Positions 45,555 to 55,280 of a stretch of 64,000 bases of DNA are shown here, piece after piece. Below the pieces are notes generated by a model, which did no database searches, had not been told where the DNA came from, and saw only the letters and a program-made list of their open reading frames with translations. Source of the DNA: Bifidobacterium animalis subsp. animalis ATCC 25527. Lineage in GTDB: Bacteria; Actinomycetota; Actinomycetes; Actinomycetales; Bifidobacteriaceae. Position numbers and translations under genes: made by a program. The stretch is taken from assembly GCF_000260715.1 (NCBI RefSeq), contig NC_017834.1, forward strand, positions 806,001 through 870,000, written 5' to 3'. The first letter of the stretch is position 1. The number at the start of each line of letters is the position of its first letter.

Positions 45555-48161
45555 ATGCCAATGGTAGATATGGGCTGGCTGCGTGAGCATGTGGCCGTGC
45601 CGGAGAACGAGACCTATGAAGAACTCGCCCGTGACCTGGTACGGGTCGGCCTTGAGGAGGAGGAGATCCACACCAGCGACGTGACGGGTCCCATCGTCGT
45701 CGGCTATGTGGTGGACGCCACCCCTGAACCGCAGAAGAACGGCAAGGTCATCAACTGGTGCCATGTGGATGTCGGTGAAGAATACAACGACGTCGACGAG
45801 CACGGCAATAAGGTGCCACGTGGCATCATCTGCGGCGCGCCGAACATGAAAGCCGGCGAGAAGGTCGTCGTCACACTGCCCGGCGCGGTGCTGCCAGGTG
45901 ATTTCAAGATCGAGCCACGCAAGACCTATGGGCATATCTCCGACGGCATGTGCGCCTCGGAACGTGAGCTTGGCTTGGGCGACAGCCATGACGGCATCAT
46001 ACTGCTGCGCGATTATGGCTTCACGCCTGAGGAATACGAGGCGTTGCAACCCGGCGATGATGCCATGCACCTGCTGCATCTCGACGAGCCGATCCTCGAG
46101 ATCAATGTGACCCCCGACCGCGGCTATGCCTTCTCGTATCGCGGCATCGCACGCGAGTTCCACAACTCCACCGGGGCGGAGTTCACCGATCCGGTGGCCG
46201 CCCTTGAAGAGCGTGCGCCACAACTTGAGGACCAGAACGGTCAGGCGCACGACATCGATGTGATCATTGATGACGACAATCCGATCCATGGTGTGGTCGG
46301 ATGTGACCGTTTCTATGCACGCGCGGTTCATGACTACAAGCCAGGCAGCCCGACACCGAATTGGATGCGTCACCGTCTGTCGCGAGCGGGGATGCGTTCG
46401 TTGAGCCTGCCGGTAGATGTGACGAATTACGTCATGCTCGATCTGGGGCAGCCCATGCATGCGTACGACCTCGACAAGATCAGCGGGCCGATCGTCGTGC
46501 GTCGCGCCAAGGCTGGTGAGACGCTGGTCACATTGGATGGCAAGAAGCATGACCTCGACCCCGAGGATCTGCTCATCACCGATTCCCCGAATGGCGAGCA
46601 GGGATCGCGCATTCTCGGCATCGCCGGTGTCATGGGTGGAGAATATGGCGAGGTGACGGACAAGACCACGAACATTCTGCTTGAGGCAGCGCATTTCGAC
46701 CCGATCACCGTGGCACGCTCCGCACGCCGCCACAAGATTCCCTCAGAAGCATCCCGTCGCTTTGAACGCGGTGTGGACACCCAGATCCAACCCGCTGCGG
46801 CTCAGATGGCCGTCGACTTGCTTACCAAATACGGTGATGCGAAGGCCAGCGACACCCCGCGAGACGTGAACAACGTCAAGCGTGGCCATCCGATCGCCTT
46901 CAAGGCCGGAGAGGTGAAGCGACTGACCTCGCTCGATCTCGACATCAACAAGATCAGCGATATTCTCACCGATATCGGATGCAGTGTCGCCGGAGGTGGC
47001 AACGGCGAATTCTCGGTGACGGCCCCCAGCTGGCGACCCGATCTCACCGCAGCCTGCGATCTGGTGGAGGAAGTGGCCCGCATCTATGGGTACGACCGTA
47101 TTCCTGTACGAGTCCCGCATGCCCCGGTGGAAGGCCATGTCGGACTCACCGACGATCAGCTGCACAAGCGTCAGGTGGCCGACGAGCTTGCCGAATATGG
47201 TCTGGTGGAAGTGCTCAGCTACCCGTTCGTAGGCAAAGCGGACTTCAAGAACTTCCAAATCGACCCGGAAGAGGTCGAGAAGGTGAGTGTCGAGATCGTC
47301 AATCCTCTCGCAGGCGATCGCCCGTTCCTGCGCCGGCAGGTGCTGCTGACGCTGGCGACCGCGGTGCAACGAAACCTGCACCGCGGTCTCGAGAACATCT
47401 GTTGCTACGAACTCGGGCATGTATATCTGGCAGATCCTGAAGCTCCTGCTGTTCCGGCCCTCCCCGGAGCACAGCGTCCCAGCGACGACCAGCTCGCGGC
47501 TCTTGATGCGGGGTTGCCCGAGCAGCCGCTGCACGTTGCAGCCATTCTCACCGGCAATGCCGAGGACGATGGATGGTTGGGTGACAAGCGTCCTGCGGAT
47601 TGGACGGATGCCGTCGAGGCTGTGCATCGCATCGCCGATCGTTTGGGGGCGAAGATCGTGCTCGACCAGTCGGACGGCGACAAGGCGGGTGCCCAATGGC
47701 ATCCGGGTCGCGTCGCGTGCATCATGGCTGGCGACACCCCGGTCGGTGTTGTAGGTGAGCTCCACCCTAAGGTGGACGATGCACTCGGTTTCCCACGCCA
47801 TAGCGCCGCATTCGAAATCGATCTGACCGCTCTGTTCTCCACCCTGAGCAACAAGCCGGTTCAGGCGAAGCCGATCTCCACCTTCCCGCCGGTCAAGCAG
47901 GATTTGGCGTTCACGGTGCCGACCTCGGTCACGGCGCACGAACTCACCGAGACGATTCGTCAGGCGGTGGGCGATGTGCTGGAATCCATCGAGCTCTTCG
48001 ATGTGTACACGGGCGATCAGGTAGGGGATGGCAAGAAGTCACTGGCCTATGCCGTCACATTCCGTGCACCGGATCGCACGCTCACGTCGCAAGACAGTGA
48101 GGAAATCCGACAGCGTATTGTTGAGAAGACGGCTACACTTGGTGCGCAGTTGCGTGCCTAG
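45555..48161 (+). CDS. pheT: Phenylalanyl-tRNA synthetase beta subunit
   Basis: An 868-residue beta subunit with the standard domain order. The N-terminal strand (MGWLREHV) comes first, then an EMAP/OB tRNA-binding domain (residues 45-150; GKVINWCHVD, PRGIICGAPNM). The B3/B4 editing module, the B5 domain and the catalytic-like core (ACDLVEEVARIYGYDRIP) follow, with the C-terminal ferredoxin-like anticodon-binding domain last (KPISTFPPVKQDLAFTVP). The editing site would hydrolyse Tyr-tRNA-Phe. The length is slightly above the usual 800, due to insertions near residues 640-680. Confidence 0.97.
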   Translation: MPMVDMGWLREHVAVPENETYEELARDLVRVGLEEEEIHTSDVTGPIVVGYVVDATPEPQKNGKVINWCHVDVGEEYNDVDEHGNKVPRGIICGAPNMKAGEKVVVTLPGAVLPGDFKIEPRKTYGHISDGMCASERELGLGDSHDGIILLRDYGFTPEEYEALQPGDDAMHLLHLDEPILEINVTPDRGYAFSYRGIAREFHNSTGAEFTDPVAALEERAPQLEDQNGQAHDIDVIIDDDNPIHGVVGCDRFYARAVHDYKPGSPTPNWMRHRLSRAGMRSLSLPVDVTNYVMLDLGQPMHAYDLDKISGPIVVRRAKAGETLVTLDGKKHDLDPEDLLITDSPNGEQGSRILGIAGVMGGEYGEVTDKTTNILLEAAHFDPITVARSARRHKIPSEASRRFERGVDTQIQPAAAQMAVDLLTKYGDAKASDTPRDVNNVKRGHPIAFKAGEVKRLTSLDLDINKISDILTDIGCSVAGGGNGEFSVTAPSWRPDLTAACDLVEEVARIYGYDRIPVRVPHAPVEGHVGLTDDQLHKRQVADELAEYGLVEVLSYPFVGKADFKNFQIDPEEVEKVSVEIVNPLAGDRPFLRRQVLLTLATAVQRNLHRGLENICCYELGHVYLADPEAPAVPALPGAQRPSDDQLAALDAGLPEQPLHVAAILTGNAEDDGWLGDKRPADWTDAVEAVHRIADRLGAKIVLDQSDGDKAGAQWHPGRVACIMAGDTPVGVVGELHPKVDDALGFPRHSAAFEIDLTALFSTLSNKPVQAKPISTFPPVKQDLAFTVPTSVTAHELTETIRQAVGDVLESIELFDVYTGDQVGDGKKSLAYAVTFRAPDRTLTSQDSEEIRQRIVEKTATLGAQLRA

Positions 48162-48200
48162 CGTCGGTAGGCATCCCGGCATATGAAATGAGGTAGGGAA

Positions 48201-48989
48201 ATGAGCGAACAAGAGCAGCATGACACCCCCAACGGTGTTCCGAACGGGCCGAACGACCAGCATCATGCTGCTCCGACCGCCCACGGCGAACGCCATGCGA
48301 TCAATCCGGATGCCGCACAGGACGATGTGAGGGGTCTGGTGCTCGATGGGCGTTTCGACGACGCCCCGCCGAGCGTCGGTTCCTCCAATGGCCTGGAGTA
48401 CGGCGCTTTGGACAGTCAGTTCCCTGCCACCTATGACCCGTATATCTACGGGCATCCGGATACCGACGATGCTTTGGGGGCAGCCGCTGCGCGAGCCCAG
48501 GCCCAGCGGGGGAACGAGTATGGCCAGCCGTCCCAACAGAATGCCTACGGGCAGCAGGCCGGACTGCCGTACCAGACTCAGAACCAGCCCGGTTCCGGAC
48601 GTCAGGGCGATGGAGGACGAAACCAGCCGCCATTCAATCTGAACGACCCCAACTTCATCAACAGCATGAACCAGATGAACCCGGACGATCCCAATCAGAA
48701 TCCACTGTATGGGCATTGGGATCCGGGCGCCATCATCGCGTTCGTGTTCGCGCTGATTCTCCCGTTGCCGGTGTTGCCGGCGCTCTTCGGTTGGTTCAGC
48801 ATGCGTCGCACGAAAATCTACCATATGAAAGGCTATGGATTGGCTGTGGCGGCGCTGGTGATCAACGTGCTCTATACAATCATGTGGCTGTACTTCCTTG
48901 TCTCAGGTGTCTCACCAACTGAATATCTCAACCAAATGTTGAATACTTTGAATAATGGTTCCGGTGGCTCCGATTCCGTAAAAGCTTAG
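48201..48989 (+). CDS. DUF4190-type membrane protein with disordered Gln/Asn-rich N-terminus
   Basis: A 262-residue protein. The first 165 residues are disordered and rich in Gln, Asn, Gly, Pro and Asp (GQQAGLPYQTQNQPGSGRQ and NPDDPNQNPLYGHWD). Two membrane helices follow (AIIAFVFALILPLPVLPALFGW and LAVAALVINVLYTIMWLYFL), joined by the short motif SMRRTKIYHMKGYG; this hairpin matches DUF4190. The ATG at 48201 has GAGGTAGGG upstream. Such proteins are common in actinobacteria and their role is unknown. It lies between pheT and argC and is co-directional with both. Confidence 0.82.
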   Translation: MSEQEQHDTPNGVPNGPNDQHHAAPTAHGERHAINPDAAQDDVRGLVLDGRFDDAPPSVGSSNGLEYGALDSQFPATYDPYIYGHPDTDDALGAAAARAQAQRGNEYGQPSQQNAYGQQAGLPYQTQNQPGSGRQGDGGRNQPPFNLNDPNFINSMNQMNPDDPNQNPLYGHWDPGAIIAFVFALILPLPVLPALFGWFSMRRTKIYHMKGYGLAVAALVINVLYTIMWLYFLVSGVSPTEYLNQMLNTLNNGSGGSDSVKA

Positions 48990-49039
48990 TATTCCAGCGG
49001 TTAAATTTCCTTTGCCCATATTCTGACATCATTCAGGCA

Positions 49040-49053
49040 TGCATGTTTATGCA
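49040..49053. promoter_or_regulatory. ARG box (ArgR operator) upstream of argC
   Basis: TGCATGTTTATGCA is a perfect 5-bp inverted repeat around a 4-base centre, matching the ArgR consensus TGAAT-N4-ATTCA at all but one base per half. It lies 65 bases before the argC start codon, and an A/T-rich stretch that could form a second, weaker box follows. argR itself is the sixth gene of this cluster, so feedback repression by arginine is likely. Confidence 0.75.
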
Positions 49054-49117
49054 ATGTACTGTATATTTGTTAGGATATGGGCAAAGTTGTAATGACGTCG
49101 ACATGGGAGAAGAGCAT

Positions 49118-50212
49118 ATGACGAAATACACGGTTGCCGTGGCAGGGGCCACAGGCTATGCCGGAGGGGAGGCGTTGCGGATCCTGGCCGCACATCCGGC
49201 CTTCGAGGTCACGACGGTGGCCGGCCATTCGTCCATAGGGCATCGACTGGGGGAATACCAGCCGCATATTCCGCAACTCGCGGATCTGATTGTGGAGGAC
49301 ACTACGCCAGCCGTGCTCAACGGGCATGACGTGATCATCCTCGCGCTGCCTCACGGAGCCTCGGGGGTCTTGGCGACGCAGCTCGACGATGATGCGGTGG
49401 TGGTCGATCTGGGTGCGGATCATAGACTTGAGCGGCATCAGGCGTGGGACGACTATTATGGGGGAGATTTCTACCCGCATTGGACCTATGGCATGCCCGA
49501 GCTCATTCTTGGAATCGGTTCCGACGGCAAGTATGTTCGTCAGCGCGGCGAACTCACCGGAGCCAAGCGCATCGCCGGTCCAGGGTGCAACGTGACGGCC
49601 ACCACTCTGGCATTGCAGCCTGCGATAGCCCAAGGGCTCGTCGATACGAAGAGCATTGTCGCCGATCTGGCCGTAGGGTATTCCGGTGCGGGCAAGAACC
49701 TCAAGCGCACTAACCTGCTCGCTTCGGAGGCCATGGGGTCGGCGTCGCCATATTCGGTTGGCGGAACGCACCGGCATATTCCGGAGATACTGCAGAATTT
49801 CGCCCATGCAGCCGGACGTGGTGCGTCACAGGCCGATATGTTCTCGCTTGCGTTCACCCCCATTCTCGTGCCGATGTCACGTGGAATCCTGGCCTCGGTG
49901 AGTGCAAAGCTCACCGATGAGGCCCTCGCGCTCACCGATGAACAGATCCATGACATCTGGGTGCAGGCCTACGAAGGTCAGGAATTCATCTTCGTGCTGG
50001 ATCCCGGCGTCATGCCGGCCACCCAGAACGTACTCGGGTCGAACGCGGCCCATGTGCAGGTCGCTGTCGATCGACGATCCGGCACACTGCATGCCTTCGC
50101 CGCCATCGATAACCTCAACCGGGGGACGGCGGGGCAGGCCATTGAATCGTTGAACATCGCATTCGGACTGAACGACGCAACAGGATTGAGCAAGATTGGA
50201 GTGGCACCGTGA
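49118..50212 (+). CDS. argC: N-acetyl-gamma-glutamyl-phosphate reductase
   Basis: A 364-residue NADPH-dependent enzyme that reduces N-acetylglutamyl phosphate to the semialdehyde, the third arginine step. The dinucleotide loop VAVAGATGYAGGEALRI lies at the N-terminus. The catalytic Cys is C157 in GPGCNVTATTLAL, and the conserved histidine segment is GTHRHIPEI. The ATG at 49118 follows GGGAGAAGAG. It is the first gene of the arg cluster, with an ARG box upstream; its TGA overlaps the argJ GTG. Confidence 0.97.
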   Translation: MTKYTVAVAGATGYAGGEALRILAAHPAFEVTTVAGHSSIGHRLGEYQPHIPQLADLIVEDTTPAVLNGHDVIILALPHGASGVLATQLDDDAVVVDLGADHRLERHQAWDDYYGGDFYPHWTYGMPELILGIGSDGKYVRQRGELTGAKRIAGPGCNVTATTLALQPAIAQGLVDTKSIVADLAVGYSGAGKNLKRTNLLASEAMGSASPYSVGGTHRHIPEILQNFAHAAGRGASQADMFSLAFTPILVPMSRGILASVSAKLTDEALALTDEQIHDIWVQAYEGQEFIFVLDPGVMPATQNVLGSNAAHVQVAVDRRSGTLHAFAAIDNLNRGTAGQAIESLNIAFGLNDATGLSKIGVAP

Positions 50213-51381
50213 GCGTTACATTCGCAAAGGGATTCGAGGCGGCCGGTGTGGTTGCCGGCATCTCCTCGCAGACAGGCAAGCAGGACGTCGCATTGGTGGT
50301 CAACAACGGGCCGCTCAATGCCGCGGCAGGCGTATTCACCTCGAACCGTTTCTGTGCGGCACCCGTGCAGTGGTCCCGCAAGCAGGTCTCAGACGGGGAG
50401 CTCAAGGCGGTCATTCTCAATTCCGGAGGCGCCAACGCCTGCACGGGCGAGGAAGGCTACCAGCAGACGGTGCGCACCGCGGAAGCCGTCGCGTTGATGA
50501 TGCATGTGGAGCCGTCGGAGATAGCCGTGTGTTCCACTGGCCTTATCGGTGAACTGCTGCCTCTCGACAAAGTGATCGAAGGCGCGCAGAAGGCCTTTGA
50601 CTCATTGGATTCCAGCGCCCAGGCAGGCAGTGACGCGGCTCATGCGATCATGACCACCGACACAAAGCCTAAAACGGTGAATCGTCTGGGATCGAATGGA
50701 TTCCGCATTGGCGGCATGGTGAAGGGATCCGGCATGATCGCCCCGCAGCTGGCCACAATGCTATGCGTGATCACCACCGATGCCGTCGTCTCGGCAGGTC
50801 AGCTGCAGGCCGCCCTCACCGCCGCCGTCGATCGTAGTTTCAACCGCATCGATGTGGACGGTTGCATGTCGACCAACGACACCGTGCTGCTGTTGGCATC
50901 GGGTGCCTCGGGAATCACCCCGGACCCCGACGAATTCAACGGCTTGGTGGCCGATTGTTGCTCCAGTCTCGCGCGGCAGATCATCGGTGACGGAGAGGGC
51001 GCCAGCCATGACATTCGAATCCGGGTCACCGGTGCGACCAGTGAGGATGCCGCATTGGCGTGCGGGCGAGCGGTTGCCGCATCGAACCTGCTCAAGTGCG
51101 CCATCAGCGGCAATGACCCGAACTGGGGTCGTGTGGTCAGTTCCCTCGGCACCGTTCCCGCCGCTGTGGCCCCCTACGATCCGAACGAGGTCTCAGTCAC
51201 CATCAATGGCGTGAGAATCTGCGCCAATGGCGGTCCGGACCGGGACCGGAGCGAGGTGGACATGACGCTGCGCGAGATCGACATAGACATCGACCTGAAC
51301 GCCGGGGAGAGCGAAGCCTGCGTGTGGACCGACGACCTTACCCACGAATATGTACATATCAACGCGGATTACGAAAGCTGA
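50209..51381 (+). CDS. argJ: Glutamate N-acetyltransferase / amino-acid acetyltransferase (ArgJ)
   Basis: A 390-residue Ntn-type enzyme that recycles the acetyl group from N-acetylornithine to glutamate. The self-cleavage site is intact, with the nucleophile T183 in GMIAPQLATMLCVITTDA. The C-terminal beta-chain carries DGCMSTNDTVLLLASG and the terminal NADYES. The GTG start overlaps argC by four bases (GTGA), implying coupled translation. With no separate argA or argE in view, ArgJ suggests the cyclic arginine pathway. Whether it also makes acetylglutamate from acetyl-CoA cannot be told. Confidence 0.97.
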   Translation: MSVTFAKGFEAAGVVAGISSQTGKQDVALVVNNGPLNAAAGVFTSNRFCAAPVQWSRKQVSDGELKAVILNSGGANACTGEEGYQQTVRTAEAVALMMHVEPSEIAVCSTGLIGELLPLDKVIEGAQKAFDSLDSSAQAGSDAAHAIMTTDTKPKTVNRLGSNGFRIGGMVKGSGMIAPQLATMLCVITTDAVVSAGQLQAALTAAVDRSFNRIDVDGCMSTNDTVLLLASGASGITPDPDEFNGLVADCCSSLARQIIGDGEGASHDIRIRVTGATSEDAALACGRAVAASNLLKCAISGNDPNWGRVVSSLGTVPAAVAPYDPNEVSVTINGVRICANGGPDRDRSEVDMTLREIDIDIDLNAGESEACVWTDDLTHEYVHINADYES

Positions 51382-51390
51382 GTGTGACTC

Positions 51391-52347
51391 ATGGCAAGCC
51401 CATTGCGCGGACCCGGGTATCATCTCGATGTGCATACCGATCTGGGGCCCGATCAGAAAGCGGAGGTACTCATTGAAGCGCTCCCATGGCTGGAGGAGTT
51501 CTTCGGCAAGACCATTGTGATCAAGTACGGCGGCAATGCCATGGTGAACGACCACTTGAAGGAGTGTTTCGCCGAAGACATGGTGTTCCTGCGTCAGGTG
51601 GGCATCCACCCCGTTGTCGTGCACGGTGGAGGCCCCCAGATCTCCCAGATGCTCAAGGCGTTGGGCATTCATTCGGAATTCAAGGGCGGCCTGCGCGTGA
51701 CCACTCCGGAGGCGATGGATGTGGTTCGCATGGTGCTCACCGGCAAGGTGTCACGCGAGCTCGTCGGGCTCATCAATGCCCACGGACCTTTGGCGGTGGG
51801 TCTTTCGGGTGAGGATGCGGCCCTGTTCTCGGCCAGCCAGCGCAAGCCGATCATCGACGGCGAACCCACCGACATCGGTTTGGTGGGCGATGTGGTGGGG
51901 GTAGATGCCTCCGCCGTCGTCGACCTCATCCATGCCGGTCGCATTCCCGTCGTTTCCTCCGTGGCCCCCAACGAGGACGATGCCACCGAGGTGCTGAATG
52001 TGAACGCCGATTCAGCGGCAGCCGCGCTGGCCTCGGCTCTGGGTGCCCATAAACTCGTGATCCTCACCGATGTGGACGGCTTGTATGCCGACTGGCCCGA
52101 CAAGAACTCTCTGGTCGGACGCATCGGCGTCGAGGACCTACGAGACCTGCTGCCGGAATTGGAATCCGGCATGCGTCCCAAGATGGAGGCCTGTGTACGG
52201 GCCATCGATGGAGGAGTGCAGCAGGCCCATATCATCGACGGCCGCAAGCCGCACTCCATTCTCAATGAGATTTTCACCACCGCCGGTGTGGGCACTATGG
52301 TGGAGCCCGGCGAGGGTATGGAATTAAGGAGCTCCTATGACCTCTGA
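51391..52347 (+). CDS. argB: Acetylglutamate kinase
   Basis: A 318-residue amino-acid kinase that phosphorylates N-acetylglutamate, usually the arginine-inhibited step. The phosphate loops KYGGNAM and [12 protein letters not shown] are present, with the substrate region [13 protein letters not shown] and the nucleotide-binding [10 protein letters not shown]. An extended N-terminal helix (about 20 residues before the first strand) is the type found in arginine-sensitive hexameric enzymes. It starts nine bases after argJ and overlaps argD by 11 bases. Confidence 0.97.
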   Translation: MASPLRGPGYHLDVHTDLGPDQKAEVLIEALPWLEEFFGKTIVIKYGGNAMVNDHLKECFAEDMVFLRQVGIHPVVVHGGGPQISQMLKALGIHSEFKGGLRVTTPEAMDVVRMVLTGKVSRELVGLINAHGPLAVGLSGEDAALFSASQRKPIIDGEPTDIGLVGDVVGVDASAVVDLIHAGRIPVVSSVAPNEDDATEVLNVNADSAAAALASALGAHKLVILTDVDGLYADWPDKNSLVGRIGVEDLRDLLPELESGMRPKMEACVRAIDGGVQQAHIIDGRKPHSILNEIFTTAGVGTMVEPGEGMELRSSYDL

Positions 52348-53590
52348 ACAAATTGATCTGACGCATGACACCGAACTGATCGGCGAATACGAGCAAGTGT
52401 ATATGCATGTGTTCGGCACGCCGCTTCGAGTGCTCGATCATGGCCAAGGCACCCATGTTTGGGACGTCGATGGCAACGAGTACCTCGATTTCCTCGCCGG
52501 AATAGCCGTCAATTCCATTGGATACGCACACCCCGCGTGGATCGAGGCCGTGTCCGCACAGGCCGCGCAGGCTGCCCATGTGAGCAACTATTTCGCCACG
52601 AGACCACAAATCTCCTTGGCTGCCAAGCTCGTCGAACTCGCTGGTGCGCCACAGGGCTCCCATGTGTACTTCGGCAATTCGGGGGCGGAGGCGAATGAAG
52701 CGGCGTTGAAGCTCGCCAAGCTCTATGGCCGCAGTCTGGGTGCCGATAAGCCGTACCGCATCATCGCCTTGGAACATGGGTTCCATGGTCGTACCATGGG
52801 CGCGCTTTCGGCAACCTGGAAGCCGGCGATTCGAGAACCGTTCCAACCGTTGGTGCCAAATTTCGAATTCGTGCCGGCCAATGACCTCGATGCGATGCGT
52901 GCCGCATTCGAAGCGACGGACTCGGGACCGGTTGCGGCCGTGATCATGGAGCTCATTCAAGGCGAGGCCGGCGTGCTGCCGCTGGATCCCGAATTCGTAC
53001 GCGGCGTGAGGAGTCTGTGCGACGAACACCACGCCAAACTCATCGTGGATGAAGTCCAGACCGGCATGGGGCGCACCGGCAAATGGTTCGCCTTCCAACG
53101 CGACGATCTGGGGGGCATTACGCCTGACATGGTCACGTTCGCGAAAGGTGTGGCCGGCGGATTCCCGATGGGAGGCATGATTGCCTTTGGCGAGGAGCTC
53201 AGCGCCCTGTTCTCGCCAGGCACCCACGGTTCCACATTCGCGGGCAACCCGTTGGGCGCCGCCGCCGGACTGGCGACAATCGGTGTGATCGAACGTGAGG
53301 ATCTGCTCGTCAACGCCGAGGCGCGCGGGGAACAGCTGCGGCGGCAGATTCGCGCATGCGGTAATCCACTGTTCGAATCCGTGCGTGGCCGTGGGCTGCT
53401 CAATGCGATCGTGCTTACGCATCCCTGCGCGCATGCGGCAATGGATTGGGCATTGGAGCACGGGCTCATCATTAATGCCGTGGCACCTAACGCCCTACGT
53501 CTCGCACCGCCGCTCGTGGTGAGCGAGAACGATGTTGACGAGGCGGTCCACGTACTGGCTGCGATCCCCTCCGACCTGCCCAATGACTGA
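52337..53590 (+). CDS. argD: Acetylornithine aminotransferase
   Basis: A 417-residue class III PLP aminotransferase converting N-acetylglutamate semialdehyde to N-acetylornithine. The PLP lysine is K270 in [13 protein letters not shown]. The cofactor-binding loops [15 protein letters not shown] and [13 protein letters not shown] are also present. The start lies inside the end of argB, 11 bases before its stop, after AAGGAG. The length is normal. Confidence 0.97.
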   Translation: MTSEQIDLTHDTELIGEYEQVYMHVFGTPLRVLDHGQGTHVWDVDGNEYLDFLAGIAVNSIGYAHPAWIEAVSAQAAQAAHVSNYFATRPQISLAAKLVELAGAPQGSHVYFGNSGAEANEAALKLAKLYGRSLGADKPYRIIALEHGFHGRTMGALSATWKPAIREPFQPLVPNFEFVPANDLDAMRAAFEATDSGPVAAVIMELIQGEAGVLPLDPEFVRGVRSLCDEHHAKLIVDEVQTGMGRTGKWFAFQRDDLGGITPDMVTFAKGVAGGFPMGGMIAFGEELSALFSPGTHGSTFAGNPLGAAAGLATIGVIEREDLLVNAEARGEQLRRQIRACGNPLFESVRGRGLLNAIVLTHPCAHAAMDWALEHGLIINAVAPNALRLAPPLVVSENDVDEAVHVLAAIPSDLPND

Positions 53591-53673
53591 AATACGCAAG
53601 CGACCCGCGCCAGTGGGCGCATACGATTATCTGAGCATCGGTAACCAATATCTATAGCAAAGGAAGTGTTGCA

Positions 53674-54636
53674 ATGGGCGAACTGCGTCATATGCTGCGC
53701 GACGACGACGTGAACCATGAGGAGCAGAAGCAGATTCTCGAACTCGGCATGAAATTCCGTGCCGATCGGTTCTACCGTCGACCCTTCGAGGGCCCTCAGG
53801 GTGTGGCGGTGATCTTCGACAAGCCAAGCACCCGTACGCGTTCCAGTTTCTCCATCGGCGTGGCCGAGTTGGGTGGTTACCCGCTGGTCATCGACAAGTC
53901 CGGTTCGCAACTTGGCCGCGGAGAGCCGGTTGCCGACACCGCCGAAGTGCTGACACGCATGGCTTACGGCATTGTGTGGCGTACGTTCGAGCAGTCCCGT
54001 GTCGAACAGATGGCACGTGTCGCCACCGTGCCGGTGGTGAATGCGCTGACCGACGAGTTCCATCCCTGCCAGGTGCTCGCGGATTTCCTCACGCTGGCGC
54101 AGTTCAAGGGCGGCGTGGACAATCTGGAGAATCTGAAGATTGCCTATGTGGGCGATGCCGCGAACAACATGTCGAATTCGTACCTGCTTGCGGGCGCGGT
54201 CGCCGGCATGGATGTGCGTGTCGCAGGGCCGAACGGCTACCTGCCGGACCAGAAGATCGTCGAGGATGCCCGGGCCATCGCCGAGACCACGGGTGGCAGC
54301 ATCATGGTGACCGTGGATCCAGAGCAGGCGGTCGACGATGTGGATTGCATCTTCACCGATACCTGGGTTTCGATGGGCGAGGAAGCCGAATACGCGATTC
54401 GCTCGAAGCCGTTCTGGCCATATCAGGTGAACGAACGTCTCATGGGTCTGGCCAAGCCGGATGCGCTCTTCCAGCACTGCCTGCCTGCATATCGCGGCAA
54501 GGAGGTCACCACTGGTGTCATCGACGGACCGCAGTCGGTGGTCTGGGATGAGGCGGAAAACCGTCTGCATGCGCAGAAGGCACTGCTGACATGGCTCATC
54601 GGCAAGCAGCGTGGTGATGAGAGTCTGCTGAGCTGA
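53674..54636 (+). CDS. argF: Ornithine carbamoyltransferase
   Basis: A 320-residue trimeric enzyme forming citrulline from ornithine and carbamoyl phosphate. The carbamoyl-phosphate loop FDKPSTRTRSSF, the DEFHPCQVLAD motif and the ornithine-binding HCLPAYRGKEV are all present. The ATG at 53674 follows AAGGAAG. The 83-base gap after argD has no hairpin, so transcription probably continues. Confidence 0.97.
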   Translation: MGELRHMLRDDDVNHEEQKQILELGMKFRADRFYRRPFEGPQGVAVIFDKPSTRTRSSFSIGVAELGGYPLVIDKSGSQLGRGEPVADTAEVLTRMAYGIVWRTFEQSRVEQMARVATVPVVNALTDEFHPCQVLADFLTLAQFKGGVDNLENLKIAYVGDAANNMSNSYLLAGAVAGMDVRVAGPNGYLPDQKIVEDARAIAETTGGSIMVTVDPEQAVDDVDCIFTDTWVSMGEEAEYAIRSKPFWPYQVNERLMGLAKPDALFQHCLPAYRGKEVTTGVIDGPQSVVWDEAENRLHAQKALLTWLIGKQRGDESLLS

Positions 54637-54655
54637 AAGATTAAGGAGTACGCAG

Positions 54656-55201
54656 TTGAGTGAACAGACCGGATCGGAGTCAAGCAACGGCGCAAGTGGT
54701 GTCGGCCGACCGAGCACGCGTGCAGCGCGTCTGCAGATGGTGCGTCAACTTTTGGCCGACAATGTGGTGACGTCACAGGCGCAGTTGTCGGAACTGCTTG
54801 CACGGGAGGGCTTCCCCGTCACGCAGGCGACAATGAGCCGTGATCTCGATGAGGTGAACGCCGCGAAGACCAGACTCGCCGACGGTACCATTGCCTACGC
54901 TGTGGCCGATCAGGTCCCCCTGGCCACCGTGCCTGAATCGAATGGTCAGGGACGGGGTGAGCAGCAGCTTGCAAAGATTCTCACCGGTCTTGTCGTCTCC
55001 GTGGCCCACGCTTCGAATTTCGTGATCGTACACACGCCGGCCGGCGCCGCACAGTACGTGGCCAGCGGCATCGACAAGCATTCGATTGATGGGGTGCTGG
55101 GAACGATCGCCGGCGACGATACGATACTCATCATCTGTTCGGATGACGACACAGCTGGCCGCCGAGCCGAATGGATGCTCAGAATCTCGTCCCGATCGTG
55201 A
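54656..55201 (+). CDS. argR: Arginine repressor ArgR
   Basis: A 181-residue repressor. The winged-helix DNA-binding domain (STRAARLQMVRQLLADNVVT and VTQATMSRDLDEVNAAKT) fills the first half. The C-terminal hexamerisation and arginine-binding domain contains VHTPAGAAQYVASGID and GTIAGDDTILIIC. It starts at TTG 54656 with AAGGAG at ideal spacing. Its place inside the cluster it should control, flanked by ARG-box-like sites at argC and argG, implies autoregulation. Confidence 0.96.
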   Translation: MSEQTGSESSNGASGVGRPSTRAARLQMVRQLLADNVVTSQAQLSELLAREGFPVTQATMSRDLDEVNAAKTRLADGTIAYAVADQVPLATVPESNGQGRGEQQLAKILTGLVVSVAHASNFVIVHTPAGAAQYVASGIDKHSIDGVLGTIAGDDTILIICSDDDTAGRRAEWMLRISSRS

Positions 55202-55217
55202 GACTGCGTGTCGAAAA

Positions 55218-55244
55218 TGAATAAATATACAGTAAGCTGTATAT
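55218..55244. promoter_or_regulatory. ARG-box-like operator and palindrome upstream of argG
   Basis: TGAATAAATATACA (55218-55231) matches the ARG-box pattern in its left half. An overlapping palindrome ATATACAG-TAAG-CTGTATAT covers 55225-55244. Both sit 37-63 bases before the argG start, where a promoter would be. Repression by ArgR is inferred. Confidence 0.6.
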
Positions 55245-55280
55245 AGTTGTAATATCAACTGCAATTGTGAAAGGCTGAAT

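Noticed and set aside
52957..54717. A 586-codon minus-strand open frame through argD, argF and argR
   Set aside because: It is entirely antisense to three well-supported arg genes and has no recognisable family. Similar long antisense frames under pheT, argG and the MFS gene are rejected for the same reason: high GC and codon bias remove stops.
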